Notes under the pieces: model-generated | The model's database searches: none | Told to the model about the DNA's origin: nothing | The model's input: only the letters and a program-made list of their open reading frames with translations | Made by a program: the position numbers and the translations under genes | Part shown: positions 6,849 to 14,937 of the stretch, piece after piece | How positions within the stretch are numbered: position 1 is the stretch's first letter | Layout: every line of letters starts with the position of its first letter | NCBI GenBank assembly: GCA_000720535.1 | Contig: JOAZ01000034.1 | Span: 1 to 53,079, forward strand | DNA length: 53,079 bases | From: Streptomyces halstedii | Lineage (GTDB): Bacteria; Actinomycetota; Actinomycetes; Streptomycetales; Streptomycetaceae | Direction: 5' to 3'

Positions 6849-8123
6849 ATGTCCTTGCACATCACCGGCCTGCACGCCGTCGAGATCCTCGACTCCCGCG
6901 CCCGCCCCACCCTCGCCGTCACCCTCACCACGTCCGAAGGCGGGCAGATCCACTCCTCTGTGCCCTCGGGTGCATCCACCGGCTCCATGGAAGCGGTCGA
7001 GCTGCGTGACACAGGCCGGTCCCGCTACGGCGGCCAGGGGGTGCGGACCGCGGTCGGCAACGTCAACGGCGAGATCGCCCAAGCCCTCACCGGCCGGACC
7101 TTCGCGTCCGCGGCCGCCGTCGACCGGGCGCTGATCGCGCTGGACGGCACCGACAACAAGGCCCGGCTCGGTGCCAACGCGCTCACCGGTGTGTCACTGG
7201 CCGCCACCCGCGCCGAGGCGGCGAGCGGCGGTACGGCGCTCTGGCAGCACATCGCCCGGCTCGCGGGCACCACACCACGCCTGCCGGTGCCGCACTTCAA
7301 CGTCGTCAACGGTGGCGCCCACGCCGCCAACGGCCTCGACTTCCAGGAGTTCATGCTCGCCCCGCTCGGTGCTCCGGGCCTCGCGGAGGCCGTACGCGCG
7401 GGCGCCGAGATCTACGGCCGGCTCAAGGCCCGCCTGGCGGCGGAGGGGCAGCCGACGGGACTGGGCGACGAGGGTGGCTTCGCCCCGGACATCGACCGCC
7501 CCGAGGACGTGCTGAGGGTCCTGGTGAGCGCCATCGAGGACGCCGGTTACACCGCAGGACGCGAGGGCGTCGCCCTCGCGCTCGATCCGGCCGCCAGTGA
7601 ATTCCGCGAAGACGGCGACTACCGGATCGCCGGCGAGAGTTTCACCTCCGACCAGCTCATCGACCGGTACGAGGAGATGATCGAGGACTTCCCGGTATGG
7701 AGCATCGAGGACGGTCTCGCCGAGGACGACTGGGACGGCTGGACCCGTCTCACCGCGCGTCTGGGCAGCCGCGTGCAACTGATGGGCGATGACATCTTCG
7801 TCACCGACCCCGCGACCATCAGCCAGGCCGTCACGCACAAGGTCGGCAACTCCTCGCTGATCAAGGTCAACCAGATCGGAACCGTTACCGAGACGCTGGA
7901 AGCCATGCGGATCTGCCGTGAGGCCGGATACACCCAGATGATCTCCCACCGGTCCGGTGAGACCCCGGACACCTTCATCGCCGACCTGGCGGTGGGCACC
8001 GGATGCGGGCAGATCAAGTCGGGCGCCCCGGCGCGTGGTGAGCGGGTGGCCAAGTACAACCGCCTGCTCGAAATCGCCGACTCGCACCCCGTGGATCTCC
8101 GCTTCGGGGCGATCGCTCCCTGA
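6849..8123 (+). CDS. eno: Enolase (probably a second, divergent copy)
   Basis: The 424-residue protein is full length for enolase (2-phosphoglycerate to phosphoenolpyruvate). All expected active-site segments are present: NGGAHA, QEFM, GDEGGFAP, the metal Asp in LALDPAASEF, the metal Glu in WSIEDGLAEDDW, the metal Asp in LMGDDIF, the catalytic Lys in LIKVNQIGT, ISHRSGET and QIKSGAPARGER. The N-terminal signature is altered (LDSRARPT in place of LDSRGNPT), which suggests a paralogue rather than the housekeeping enzyme. A GAGGTAAGGA ribosome-binding region precedes the ATG. It forms an apparent operon with the phosphoglycerate mutase upstream. That a housekeeping enolase exists elsewhere is expected but not visible here. 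Confidence 0.95.
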   Translation: MSLHITGLHAVEILDSRARPTLAVTLTTSEGGQIHSSVPSGASTGSMEAVELRDTGRSRYGGQGVRTAVGNVNGEIAQALTGRTFASAAAVDRALIALDGTDNKARLGANALTGVSLAATRAEAASGGTALWQHIARLAGTTPRLPVPHFNVVNGGAHAANGLDFQEFMLAPLGAPGLAEAVRAGAEIYGRLKARLAAEGQPTGLGDEGGFAPDIDRPEDVLRVLVSAIEDAGYTAGREGVALALDPAASEFREDGDYRIAGESFTSDQLIDRYEEMIEDFPVWSIEDGLAEDDWDGWTRLTARLGSRVQLMGDDIFVTDPATISQAVTHKVGNSSLIKVNQIGTVTETLEAMRICREAGYTQMISHRSGETPDTFIADLAVGTGCGQIKSGAPARGERVAKYNRLLEIADSHPVDLRFGAIAP

Positions 8124-8224
8124 ACGTCACCCACGAGGGCCGGACCGGCTCCCGGCCGTCGCGTCCTCTCCTGTCGCCGCGTCCTCACCGGTCGTCGGCG
8201 CGCGCCCGTCCTCCGCAGCGCATA

Positions 8225-8250
8225 TGGTCGATTCGTCTGGTCGATTCGTC
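8225..8250. repeat. Perfect 13-bp tandem duplication
   Basis: TGGTCGATTCGTC occurs twice without a gap (8225-8237 and 8238-8250) in the 205-bp interval between enolase and the DUF211 gene. It could be a regulatory direct repeat or replication slippage. Confidence 0.6.
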
Positions 8251-8328
8251 GCGGGTGCTGCGAGTGCCCACCGCGTTCCGAACTCAGAGTGCGACCACCG
8301 GTCGCCGTACCAAGCCCGGGAGGACGCG

Positions 8329-8613
8329 ATGCCCATACGGCGGTTGGTCATGGACGTGGACAAGACCGTGGACGAGCCCGACCTCCTCAGCCTGGCCCGA
8401 ACCATCGAGAAGGTGGACGGGGTCCTCGCCGTCAACATCACCGTCGACGCCATCGACATCGAGACGGTCGGAACGGACATCACCGTGGAGGGGGACGACA
8501 TCGATGTCGCGGCGGTGGTGCGCAGCATCGAACACGCGGGTGCGGTCGTGCACAGCGTCGATCAAGTAGTCGCCGGCGCCTACGTGTTGGAACGCGTCCC
8601 CCGGGCGCGATGA
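8329..8613 (+). CDS. DUF211 domain protein
   Basis: This 94-residue acidic protein begins 'MPIRRLVMDVDKTVDEPDL' and contains 'VDGVLAVNITVDAIDIET' and 'GDDIDVAAVVRSIEHAGAVV', the alternating beta-alpha-beta pattern of DUF211, a ferredoxin-like small family known mainly from archaea. It has no catalytic motif and may be a ligand- or metal-sensing subunit. The ATG at 8329 follows a GGGAGG Shine-Dalgarno. Its stop overlaps the start of the next gene (ATGA), so the two are co-translated and probably work together at the membrane. Biochemical function of the family is not established. Confidence 0.8.
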   Translation: MPIRRLVMDVDKTVDEPDLLSLARTIEKVDGVLAVNITVDAIDIETVGTDITVEGDDIDVAAVVRSIEHAGAVVHSVDQVVAGAYVLERVPRAR

Positions 8614-9185
8614 AGACCGGGGAGGCCGGCCTGGCAAGCCTCCTGCGGCGCGTGGCCGAGGGGAGCGCCAGAATGCGACTGCCTCTGGTGCTGGGCCTGA
8701 CGGACGGCCTGTTGAACGCCCTCACCCTGGCGGGTTCGGCTCTGCTCGGCTCCTCCGCGCGTCCGGCCCTGACGCTGGGGGCGCGGGTGGGTACGGCGGC
8801 CCTCGTGACGACCGCGTTCACGGTCTTCGTGGCGGACTACGCCGAGCGGCGGGCCCACCTGGTCCACGCGTCCAAGGAACTGAACCTGACCGAGAGCGGA
8901 CGGCTGGCCGCCGGGCGGCTGGGCCGCCGTGCGCTCACCGCTTCCTTCGCCTCCATGGCGGTGGCATGCGCGGCGAGCTTTCTGGGAGCGGCGCTCCCCC
9001 TGTTCGCCGGAGTGGTCCTGCCCGGTCCCGTGTGGATCGTGCCGGCTCTGGCCGTGGCCGCGCTGGCTGGGCTCGGAGGCGTACTGGCCCGTGTGATCGG
9101 CGGACGTGTCGGACGCTGGACCCTCACCATGGCTGTCGGCGGATTCTGCGTCCTCCTCATCGGTGTGCGGCTGGACATCGCGTGA
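8610..9185 (+). CDS. VIT1/CCC1-like integral membrane protein
   Basis: The 191-residue protein has about five hydrophobic segments (roughly residues 24-42, 50-70, 107-127, 130-152 and 160-185). The first, 'LPLVLGLTDGLLNALTLAG', resembles the Asp-Gly-containing first helix of VIT1/CCC1 metal transporters, and a charged loop ('ERRAHLVHASKELNLTESG') follows helix 2 as in that family. It starts inside the DUF211 stop codon (ATGA), implying tight coupling. A metal or small-ion transport role, modulated by the DUF211 protein, is an inference. The key metal-binding glutamates of the vacuolar transporters cannot be confirmed by eye. Confidence 0.65.
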   Translation: MKTGEAGLASLLRRVAEGSARMRLPLVLGLTDGLLNALTLAGSALLGSSARPALTLGARVGTAALVTTAFTVFVADYAERRAHLVHASKELNLTESGRLAAGRLGRRALTASFASMAVACAASFLGAALPLFAGVVLPGPVWIVPALAVAALAGLGGVLARVIGGRVGRWTLTMAVGGFCVLLIGVRLDIA

Positions 9186-9229
9186 CCGGCCGCGTGACCG
9201 GCCGCGTGACCTGCTGCGTGACCTGCTGT
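9182..9229. repeat. Four tandem 12-bp repeats
   Basis: GTGACCGGCCGC occurs twice (9182-9205), followed by GTGACCTGCTGC and GTGACCTGCTGT (9206-9229). The array begins in the stop codon of the membrane protein gene and ends 60 bp before the next start. It looks like slippage expansion of a 12-bp unit; a transcription-factor or RNA role is possible but unsupported. Confidence 0.75.
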
Positions 9230-9288
9230 CAGTGGCCGCTGATAGAACGGAACGCACAGTCACAGCACGCAGTGTCGGGAGACCAGCC

Positions 9289-10242
9289 TTGTCGCATGTG
9301 CACCACGTCCAGCGCTTCCACGGACTGCCCGTATACACCTTTCCGCCGTACGCCCACCCCGAGGACCTGCCCGACGCCGGGGCCGTGGCCTGGCGGCTGA
9401 GCTGTGGGCCGTACCCGACCGACGAGGGCTCCGAGGCGTGCTGGGGGCGTTTCACCGGGATGGTCGAGCTGGAGAAGGTGCGGGCGCTGATCCTGGGCCA
9501 CCCCTGGTACGACTCCTTCGGCGGGTCCGACGACGCCGTGATCGGGCTGCGCGACCGGTTCACCGGACTCGAAGCGGTCTTCCTCGGTGATCTGGAGTAC
9601 GAGGAGTCGATGATCTCCCTGATCGGACTGCACGATCTGGGGCCGCTCCTGGAGGCGTTCCCCGGGCTCCAGGAGCTGGTGGTGCGTGGTGGGGACAACC
9701 TCGACTTCCCGGTGGCCGGGCACCGGAATCTGCGTTCTCTGCGGGTCGAGTCCGGGGGGATACCGCCCGAGGCGGCGGAGCACATAGCCGCTGCCGATCT
9801 GCCGTCGCTGGAGCGGCTGGAGCTGTGGCTGGGCACCGAGGAGTACGGAGGCGGTACGACGGTCGAGCAGCTCGCCCCGCTGCTGGCCGGTGACGGCAAG
9901 CCCGCGCTGCGCCACCTCGGCCTCCAGAACAGCCCCGACCAGGACGAGCTGGCCGCCGCGCTGGCCTCGGCCCCGGTGGTGGCCCGGCTGCGTTCACTGA
10001 GCCTGTCGATGGGTGCCCTCTCCGACACCGGTGGAGAGGCGCTGCTCTCGGGGCAACCGCTCACCCACCTGGAAGAGCTGGACCTCTCCCACCACTTCCT
10101 CAGCCACGCCATGATGCTGCGCCTCTGGTCGGCTCTGGAGCCCTCGGGGGTCCGGGTGAACCTGACCGGGAAGTCCGAGGAGGACGAGCAGGACCTGGAG
10201 GACGGCATGGAACACGGCCGTTACATCGCGGTGGCCGAATGA
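9289..10242 (+). CDS. STM4015 family leucine-rich protein
   Basis: The 317-residue protein opens with 'VQRFHGLPVYTFP', matching the usual start of STM4015-type proteins, and then shows irregular leucine-rich repeats: 'LGPLLEAFPGLQELVVRGGD', 'HRNLRSLRVESGGIPPEA', 'LPSLERLELWLG', 'PALRHLGLQNSP' and 'LTHLEELDLSHHFLS'. LRR folds bind proteins; no catalytic motif is seen. I chose TTG at 9289 because GGGAGA lies eight bases upstream; GTG at 9298 is a close alternative. A winged-helix repeat protein begins 49 bp downstream on the same strand, so the two are likely co-transcribed. The cellular role of the family is unknown. Confidence 0.75.
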   Translation: MSHVHHVQRFHGLPVYTFPPYAHPEDLPDAGAVAWRLSCGPYPTDEGSEACWGRFTGMVELEKVRALILGHPWYDSFGGSDDAVIGLRDRFTGLEAVFLGDLEYEESMISLIGLHDLGPLLEAFPGLQELVVRGGDNLDFPVAGHRNLRSLRVESGGIPPEAAEHIAAADLPSLERLELWLGTEEYGGGTTVEQLAPLLAGDGKPALRHLGLQNSPDQDELAAALASAPVVARLRSLSLSMGALSDTGGEALLSGQPLTHLEELDLSHHFLSHAMMLRLWSALEPSGVRVNLTGKSEEDEQDLEDGMEHGRYIAVAE

Positions 10243-10291
10243 CCGCCCCCGCCCGCCCCGCAGTCACAGCCACGCACCGGAAGGCAGCACG

Positions 10292-11494
10292 ATGACCGAC
10301 GCACCCCACGCCCCCGTCTCCGGGGACCCGGACGACCGCCGGATCGCCGGGCGCCTGCTGAGGGACAGCCCGCCCTGGCTGGACCCGGGCAAGCCCGTGC
10401 CGTACGGGCATCTGCTCGCCTCCGCCGCCCTGCTGCGGTGCGCACCCGCCGCCGTGGTGTCGCGGCTGGCCGCCCTGGGGTACCACGAGGTGGAGCGCCC
10501 CGAGGGTCCGCTGCCCGAAGCCGTGGGCCCCGAGGACACCGTCCTGCTCAGGCCGCTGGGGAAGGAGTACGACTTCGACTGGCTCGACGTCACCGCGCCG
10601 GTGCCGTTGCGGCAGACGGTCGTCCTGGCGGAACAGCTGGGCGTGGCCCCGGCCGAGGTCGCACGGCGGCTGACCGCTCTCGGATACCACTACCCGGCCG
10701 TCGCCGGACCGCTGCCCGAGACCCACGACGCCCGGGACGTGCTGCTGATCCGCACCGACGCCAAGGGCGACGGCGAGTGGCTCGACCACGGCGAGCAGGC
10801 CAGGGCGCGCCATGTGCTCGACATCGCCACGCGGCTGAAGTGCGGCCCGCACGCCGCCGCCCTGCGGCTGGTCGCGCTCGGCGTCCGCCTGCCCTACACC
10901 CCGCACCCCGACGACGACCGCCTCCTCGGCCTCACCGGTCGCCCCGGCGACGGCCTGGACTTCGCGAGGGCCGCTGAGAGCCCCGGCCATGTCCTCGACG
11001 CCGCCCGCGCGACGGGGCGTCGCCCGGCGGACGTCGTCGCCCGTCTCGCCGAGCTGGGCTGCTGGGGGACCGGCGAAGTCCTCGTCCCCGACGTCCCGGA
11101 GCCGGACGACCTCGTCGTCCTGAGCGAGCGACTGGACGGGCGGGCCCCCTGGCTGCGGGTGAACGGCGTGGTCGGGGTGGCGTTGCGGCACGTCCTGCGC
11201 GCGGCGCTCGTCACCGGCCGCGGCCCCGCCGCGACGGCGGAGCGACTGGCCGCGCTGGGACACCGGCTGCACAAGAACGCGATACCGCCCGCCGTCGCGG
11301 ACGAGGAGGACATCCGGTTGCTGGGGACGGTGGACCGCTCGTTCCTGGACGGCGTCCACCTGGAACACGTACTGCGCAGCGCGGGTCTGACGGGCCGGAG
11401 CCCCGCCGGCGTCGCGGCGCGGCTGACCGCCCTCGGCTACCGGCTGCCCGACGAGGTGGTCTACCCGGAGACACGGGCGGTACCGCGCGGGTGA
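10292..11494 (+). CDS. Protein of six tandem winged-helix-like repeats
   Basis: The 400-residue protein is built from about six units of 60-65 residues. Each has a variable Trp/Leu-Asp entry, a helix pair and a signature of the form '(S/A)PAxVAxRLxALGYxLP', then an acidic 'D(E/D)xxLL' exit. Examples are 'CAPAAVVSRLAALGYHEV', 'VAPAEVARRLTALGYHYP', 'GPHAAALRLVALGVRLP', 'RRPADVVARLAELG', 'RGPAATAERLAALGHRLH' and 'RSPAGVAARLTALGYRLP'. Similar wHTH repeats accompany predicted signalling or conflict proteins in actinobacteria, where they may be protein-interaction or nucleic-acid modules. There is no enzymatic domain. A GGAAGGCAG ribosome-binding site precedes the ATG. It follows the STM4015-like gene in the same orientation. 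Function unknown. Confidence 0.7.
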   Translation: MTDAPHAPVSGDPDDRRIAGRLLRDSPPWLDPGKPVPYGHLLASAALLRCAPAAVVSRLAALGYHEVERPEGPLPEAVGPEDTVLLRPLGKEYDFDWLDVTAPVPLRQTVVLAEQLGVAPAEVARRLTALGYHYPAVAGPLPETHDARDVLLIRTDAKGDGEWLDHGEQARARHVLDIATRLKCGPHAAALRLVALGVRLPYTPHPDDDRLLGLTGRPGDGLDFARAAESPGHVLDAARATGRRPADVVARLAELGCWGTGEVLVPDVPEPDDLVVLSERLDGRAPWLRVNGVVGVALRHVLRAALVTGRGPAATAERLAALGHRLHKNAIPPAVADEEDIRLLGTVDRSFLDGVHLEHVLRSAGLTGRSPAGVAARLTALGYRLPDEVVYPETRAVPRG

Positions 11495-11649
11495 GCCGGG
11501 CGGGTGCCACCGTGACGCGCCGGGGGAAGCCGCCGTCAGGAGGCCGCGATCACGGGGTGGCCGTCAGCACGACGGTTCTTCTCCCCAGGCTGTCGGTGGG
11601 CGGGAGCGGCGGGCCGCGCGCGGCGCCACCCCGTACCGGGCGGCACGGC

Positions 11650-12540
11650 TCAGGCGAACATGCCCGTACGGAGCTTGCCGAGGGTGCGGGTCAGCAGGCG
11701 GGAGACATGCATCTGGGAGATGCCCAGTTCGGCGCCGATCTGCGCCTGGGTCATCTCCTGGCCGAACCGCATCTCGATGATGCGCCGTTCGCGGTCGTCC
11801 AGCTCTTCGAGGAGCGGGGCGAGCGCGTGCAGGTTCTCCACGGTCTCCATGGCGGCGTCCGGTTCGCCGAGGACGTCGGCGAACGTCCGCGTGGCGGTGG
11901 CCGAGGCCTCGTTGGAGTCGGTCGGCAGGTCGAGGGAGCCCGCGGTGTAGCCGTTGGAGGCGACGATGCCCTCGACGACCTCGTCCTCGGTGAGATCCAG
12001 GTGCGCGGCGAGTTCCTTCACCGTGGGGTCGCGGTCGAGGCGTACGGCGAGCTCCTCCTTGGCCTTGGCGAGTTCCACCCGGAGTTCCTGGAGCCGGCGG
12101 GGCACATGGACGGCCCAGGTGGTGTCACGGAAGAACCGCTTGATCTCGCCGACGATGTAGGGGACGGCGAAGGTGGCGAACTCGACGTTCCGGGAGAGCT
12201 CGAACCGGTCGATGGCCTTGATGAGGCCGACGATGCCGACCTGGGTGATGTCCTCCATGTCGCCGCTGCCACGGTTACGGAAGCGGCGCGCGGCGAACCG
12301 CACCAGGGAGATGTTCATCTCGATGAGGACGTTACGGGCGTACTGGTACTCGTGCGTGCCCTCCTCCAGCACCTGGAGCTGCGCGAAGAAGAGCGCCGAG
12401 AGCTCGCGGGCGTCCTTCGGGGCGATCTTTCCGGCGTCCTCGATCCAGGGCAGCTCCCCGACAGATGCCGCCCGGCCGTCCGGAGCCGACACCCCGTCAC
12501 CCGTGGTGGTTGCGGCGGTCCGTTCGGAGATCAGTGACAT
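11650..12540 (-). CDS. RNA polymerase sigma factor, SigB/SigF/SigG subfamily
   Basis: The 296-residue sigma-70 family protein has region 2 ('MEDITQVGIVGLIKAIDRFE', 'FATFAVPYIVGEIKRFFRDT'), region 3 ('VPRRLQELRVELAKAKEELA', 'PTVKELAAHLDLTEDEVVEG') and region 4 ('IIEMRFGQEMTQAQIGAELG', then 'ISQMHVSRLLTRTLGKLR'). It lacks region 1.1, as in the stress- and development-related SigB/F/G group controlled by partner switching with anti-sigma kinases and STAS antagonists. The ATG at 12538-12540 follows GGGAGGGT. It diverges from a SpoIIE phosphatase gene, and a STAS gene lies 2.4 kb away, consistent with a signalling neighbourhood. Which Streptomyces sigma paralogue it matches cannot be decided by eye. 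Confidence 0.93.
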   Translation of the reverse strand: MSLISERTAATTTGDGVSAPDGRAASVGELPWIEDAGKIAPKDARELSALFFAQLQVLEEGTHEYQYARNVLIEMNISLVRFAARRFRNRGSGDMEDITQVGIVGLIKAIDRFELSRNVEFATFAVPYIVGEIKRFFRDTTWAVHVPRRLQELRVELAKAKEELAVRLDRDPTVKELAAHLDLTEDEVVEGIVASNGYTAGSLDLPTDSNEASATATRTFADVLGEPDAAMETVENLHALAPLLEELDDRERRIIEMRFGQEMTQAQIGAELGISQMHVSRLLTRTLGKLRTGMFA

Positions 12541-12842
12541 GTGCCTACCCTCCCTGGTGATGAAAGCTTCCTGAGGGGCCCCTGCCCCGGCATTCCCGGG
12601 GCATGCGCACCGAGCCGATTTTTTCTTGCTGTGTGGAAACTGTTGTCTCTGTACATCGTAAGATGAGCCCAGGTGTCCGGCCCCCGCCAGTCACTCACCC
12701 ACACCTGACGGCCCCAGCCACCGGAGCGACCTTTCGGGCGCGCCGCGCTTGATTGGGGCCAGGCCCCGTACGCTGAACGCCGACGGCCCGGGGCTCGCGG
12801 TCGGCCCGGGTTCGGCGCGGCCCGAACGAGAAACAGGATCAC
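12541..12842. promoter_or_regulatory. Divergent promoter region of sigma factor and phosphatase genes
   Basis: This 302-bp interval holds the start signals of both genes. Its middle (about 12615-12670) is unusually AT-rich, with a T6 tract and the stretch 'GTACATCGTAAGATGAG', so it is a good place for promoters. I could not match either strand to the GTTT/GGGTA pattern of SigB-type promoters. Confidence 0.4.
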
Positions 12843-14027
12843 GTGGACAGAATCGCTGCCGTCGAGCGGGCGTTGCGCAGTGCCGCACCCCATCTGCTCC
12901 TCGATGTCGTCACGGCGGCTCTGCGGGAGCAGTACGACGTGCGGAGCGTGGAGTTGCGGCTCGCCGACTACGGGGTGACCACCCTCCAGGTGGTCGGGGA
13001 GGCCCCGGCCGCCGAGCCGGTACCCATCCATGACAGCCCGCAGGGGCGGGCGTTCGGCTCGCAGGAGCCCTTCGTGGAGCCCAGGCCGGGCGACGGCCCC
13101 GTGACGGTGCACCTGCCGGTGTCGGTCAGGGGCGACCGGATGGGTGTGCTCACCGTCACCACCACCGACGACCGCACCCGGGCGGATCTGCTGGAGATGC
13201 AGGGGATCTGCGAGGCCCTGGGCCACGAGATCCTGATCGCCGAGCGGGACACCGATCTCTATCTCCTCGCCCGCCGCGCCACCCGTCTGACGCTGGCCGC
13301 CGAGATGCAGTGGCAACTGCTGCCGGGCCGCTCGGTGACGCGCCCCGAGTTCTCGCTGGGGGCGCATCTGGAGCCGGCGTACGCGATCTTCGGTGACAAC
13401 TTCGACTGGTCGGTCTCGGCCCGCCACCTCACGCTCACCGTCACCAACGGCATGGGCAAGGGGATGGAGGCCGCGCTGCTCACCAACCTGGTCGTCAACG
13501 CCCTGCGCAACGCCCGTCGCGCCGGGCTCGACCTGCCCGGCCAGGCGAGCCTCGCCGACCAGGCGGTGTACGCGCAGTACCGGGGCGCGCTGCACGCCTC
13601 GGTGCTGCTGCTGCGGTTCGACCTGGCCACCGGTGAGGTGGAGGCCGTGGACGCCGGGTCGCCCCGGATGTGGCGGCTGCGGGGGCGCTCCGTCGAGTCC
13701 GTCGCCTTCGACGCGCAGCTTCCGCTCGGGATGTTCGAGGAGACGGCCTACGTCGCCGAGCACCTCCACGTGGAGCCGGGCGACCGGCTGCTGGTGAGCA
13801 GCGACGGGGTCTACGAGAGCGCCTCGGCGGCCGGTGAGCGGTACGGGGAGCGCGCGCTGGCCCGGTCGCTGTCCGCGCACCGCTTCCTGCCGTCCGCGCA
13901 GGTGCCGCTGGCGGTTCTGCGTGATCTGAAGGACTACCGGGGCCCGGCCCCGCTGGACGACGACGCCCTGGTGGTCTGCCTCGACTGGTTCGGGCGGCAG
14001 CCCCCGGCCGGTGACACGCCGGTGTGA
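12843..14027 (+). CDS. SpoIIE-type PP2C phosphatase with N-terminal GAF-like domain, altered metal motif
   Basis: In this 394-residue protein residues about 15-135 resemble a GAF sensor and about 145-385 a SpoIIE phosphatase. Family members dephosphorylate STAS anti-anti-sigma proteins. The usual GGDWYD motif is 'FGDNFDW' (Asp185 kept). The second motif, normally DVxGHG, reads 'TNGMGKG' with Asn202 in place of the metal-binding Asp. The later 'LLVSSDGVYES' and 'LDDDALVV' Asp residues are present. I believe this Asn form recurs among streptomycete paralogues, so it may be a distinct active or pseudo-enzyme subgroup. It starts at GTG 12843 after AGGA. Neighbouring sigma and STAS genes suggest a role in sigma control. 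Confidence 0.85.
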   Translation: MDRIAAVERALRSAAPHLLLDVVTAALREQYDVRSVELRLADYGVTTLQVVGEAPAAEPVPIHDSPQGRAFGSQEPFVEPRPGDGPVTVHLPVSVRGDRMGVLTVTTTDDRTRADLLEMQGICEALGHEILIAERDTDLYLLARRATRLTLAAEMQWQLLPGRSVTRPEFSLGAHLEPAYAIFGDNFDWSVSARHLTLTVTNGMGKGMEAALLTNLVVNALRNARRAGLDLPGQASLADQAVYAQYRGALHASVLLLRFDLATGEVEAVDAGSPRMWRLRGRSVESVAFDAQLPLGMFEETAYVAEHLHVEPGDRLLVSSDGVYESASAAGERYGERALARSLSAHRFLPSAQVPLAVLRDLKDYRGPAPLDDDALVVCLDWFGRQPPAGDTPV

Positions 14028-14038
14028 GCGGAGTTTCG

Positions 14039-14533
14039 CTACCCGGTGGATCTCAGAGGTCTGGCCGTGCCGCCCTCCTGTCCGGCGGCGGCCGCGCCGC
14101 GGAAGCTCCGGAGCCCTTCGAGCAGCGCCCGCCGGGCCTTGGGCGGCATGGCGTCGATGGTCGACATCAGGACCTGCTCGCGGCGCATGCGCAGGTCGAC
14201 GAGGTAGGCCTTGCCGTGGCTGGTCAGCCGGAGCTCCAGCTCGCGCCGGCTGACCGGGCTGGGGGCCCGCTCCACGAAGCCGGTGGCCTGGAGCCGGTCG
14301 CACAGTCTGCTGACCGAGGGAGAGGCCGAGCCCAGGGCTTCCGCGAGCATCCGCAGGTTGATTCCCTCGTCGCGGTCCAGGGTGTACAGCACGCGGAGCT
14401 GGGAGGGGGACACCGGGCCGGTCGGTACTGCCTCGCGCCCTTGTTCCCACAGGACTTCGAGCAGTTCGATGACCTCGGAACCCTCGTGAGCCGCGTCCCG
14501 GGACCGGTGGTCTGGTTCGGGGTTCAGGCCCAT
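14039..14533 (-). CDS. MarR family regulator
   Basis: The 164-residue protein has a standard MarR core: 'VSPSQLRVLYTLDRDEGINL', 'RMLAEALGSASPSVSRLCDR', 'LQATGFVERAPSPVSRRELE' and the wing 'LRLTSHGKAYLVDLR'. The C-terminal helices ('MPPKARRALLEGLRSF') would form the dimer interface. The ATG at 14533 lies behind a GGAG; an ATG eight codons upstream (14557) is possible. The gene converges on the SpoIIE phosphatase gene with an 11-bp gap and diverges from the STAS gene. Ligand and targets are unknown. Confidence 0.88.
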   Translation of the reverse strand: MGLNPEPDHRSRDAAHEGSEVIELLEVLWEQGREAVPTGPVSPSQLRVLYTLDRDEGINLRMLAEALGSASPSVSRLCDRLQATGFVERAPSPVSRRELELRLTSHGKAYLVDLRMRREQVLMSTIDAMPPKARRALLEGLRSFRGAAAAGQEGGTARPLRSTG

Positions 14534-14937
14534 ATAGATGACACTCCGATCCGGCATGGTCGTACTCGTCTGTCTGGCTCCGTCCGGCCACCGGACCGAG
14601 CAAGCGTGCCGGCGTCCGATGCACTCGTACGGAAAGTCAGGACCGAGCCTCGCCTCAGGGGCACACGCGTATGGCCCCAGCATCTTACCTCTGCCGACCG
14701 CAGGCTTCGACGGCCACGTTCCGGACAGTGACGCACCCCGGGGACAACAGTTGCCGTGGGGTACGCTTCCGCAGTCCGGATTCGATGAGCGACATTCTGG
14801 CGGCCACCCATCGGATCGGTCGGAGGGTGCGCCTGGGGGCGGCGCGTCACCTGCGGGTGGCGCCTGTGGCCGTACGCGCCGACTCGCTCCCACGGGTCCG
14901 GCCTCAGTCGTCCGCCCCTGCCAGGAGCAATGACGTC
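14534..14937. promoter_or_regulatory. Divergent intergenic region between MarR and STAS genes
   Basis: The 404-bp interval shows no recognisable gene, although the STAS frame stays open upstream without homology. Promoters for both genes should lie here. A GGGTAC hexamer at 14759-14764 resembles a SigB-type -10, but no GTTT-like -35 lies at the proper distance. Confidence 0.35.

Noticed and set aside
9106-9288. Upstream start for the STM4015-like protein
   Set aside because: It overlaps the membrane-protein gene and reads through the 12-bp repeats; family similarity begins at 9289-9300.
14759-14764. GGGTAC hexamer as a SigB-type promoter for the STAS gene
   Set aside because: No GTTT-like -35 element lies 14-16 bp upstream, and it is about 175 bp from the start.
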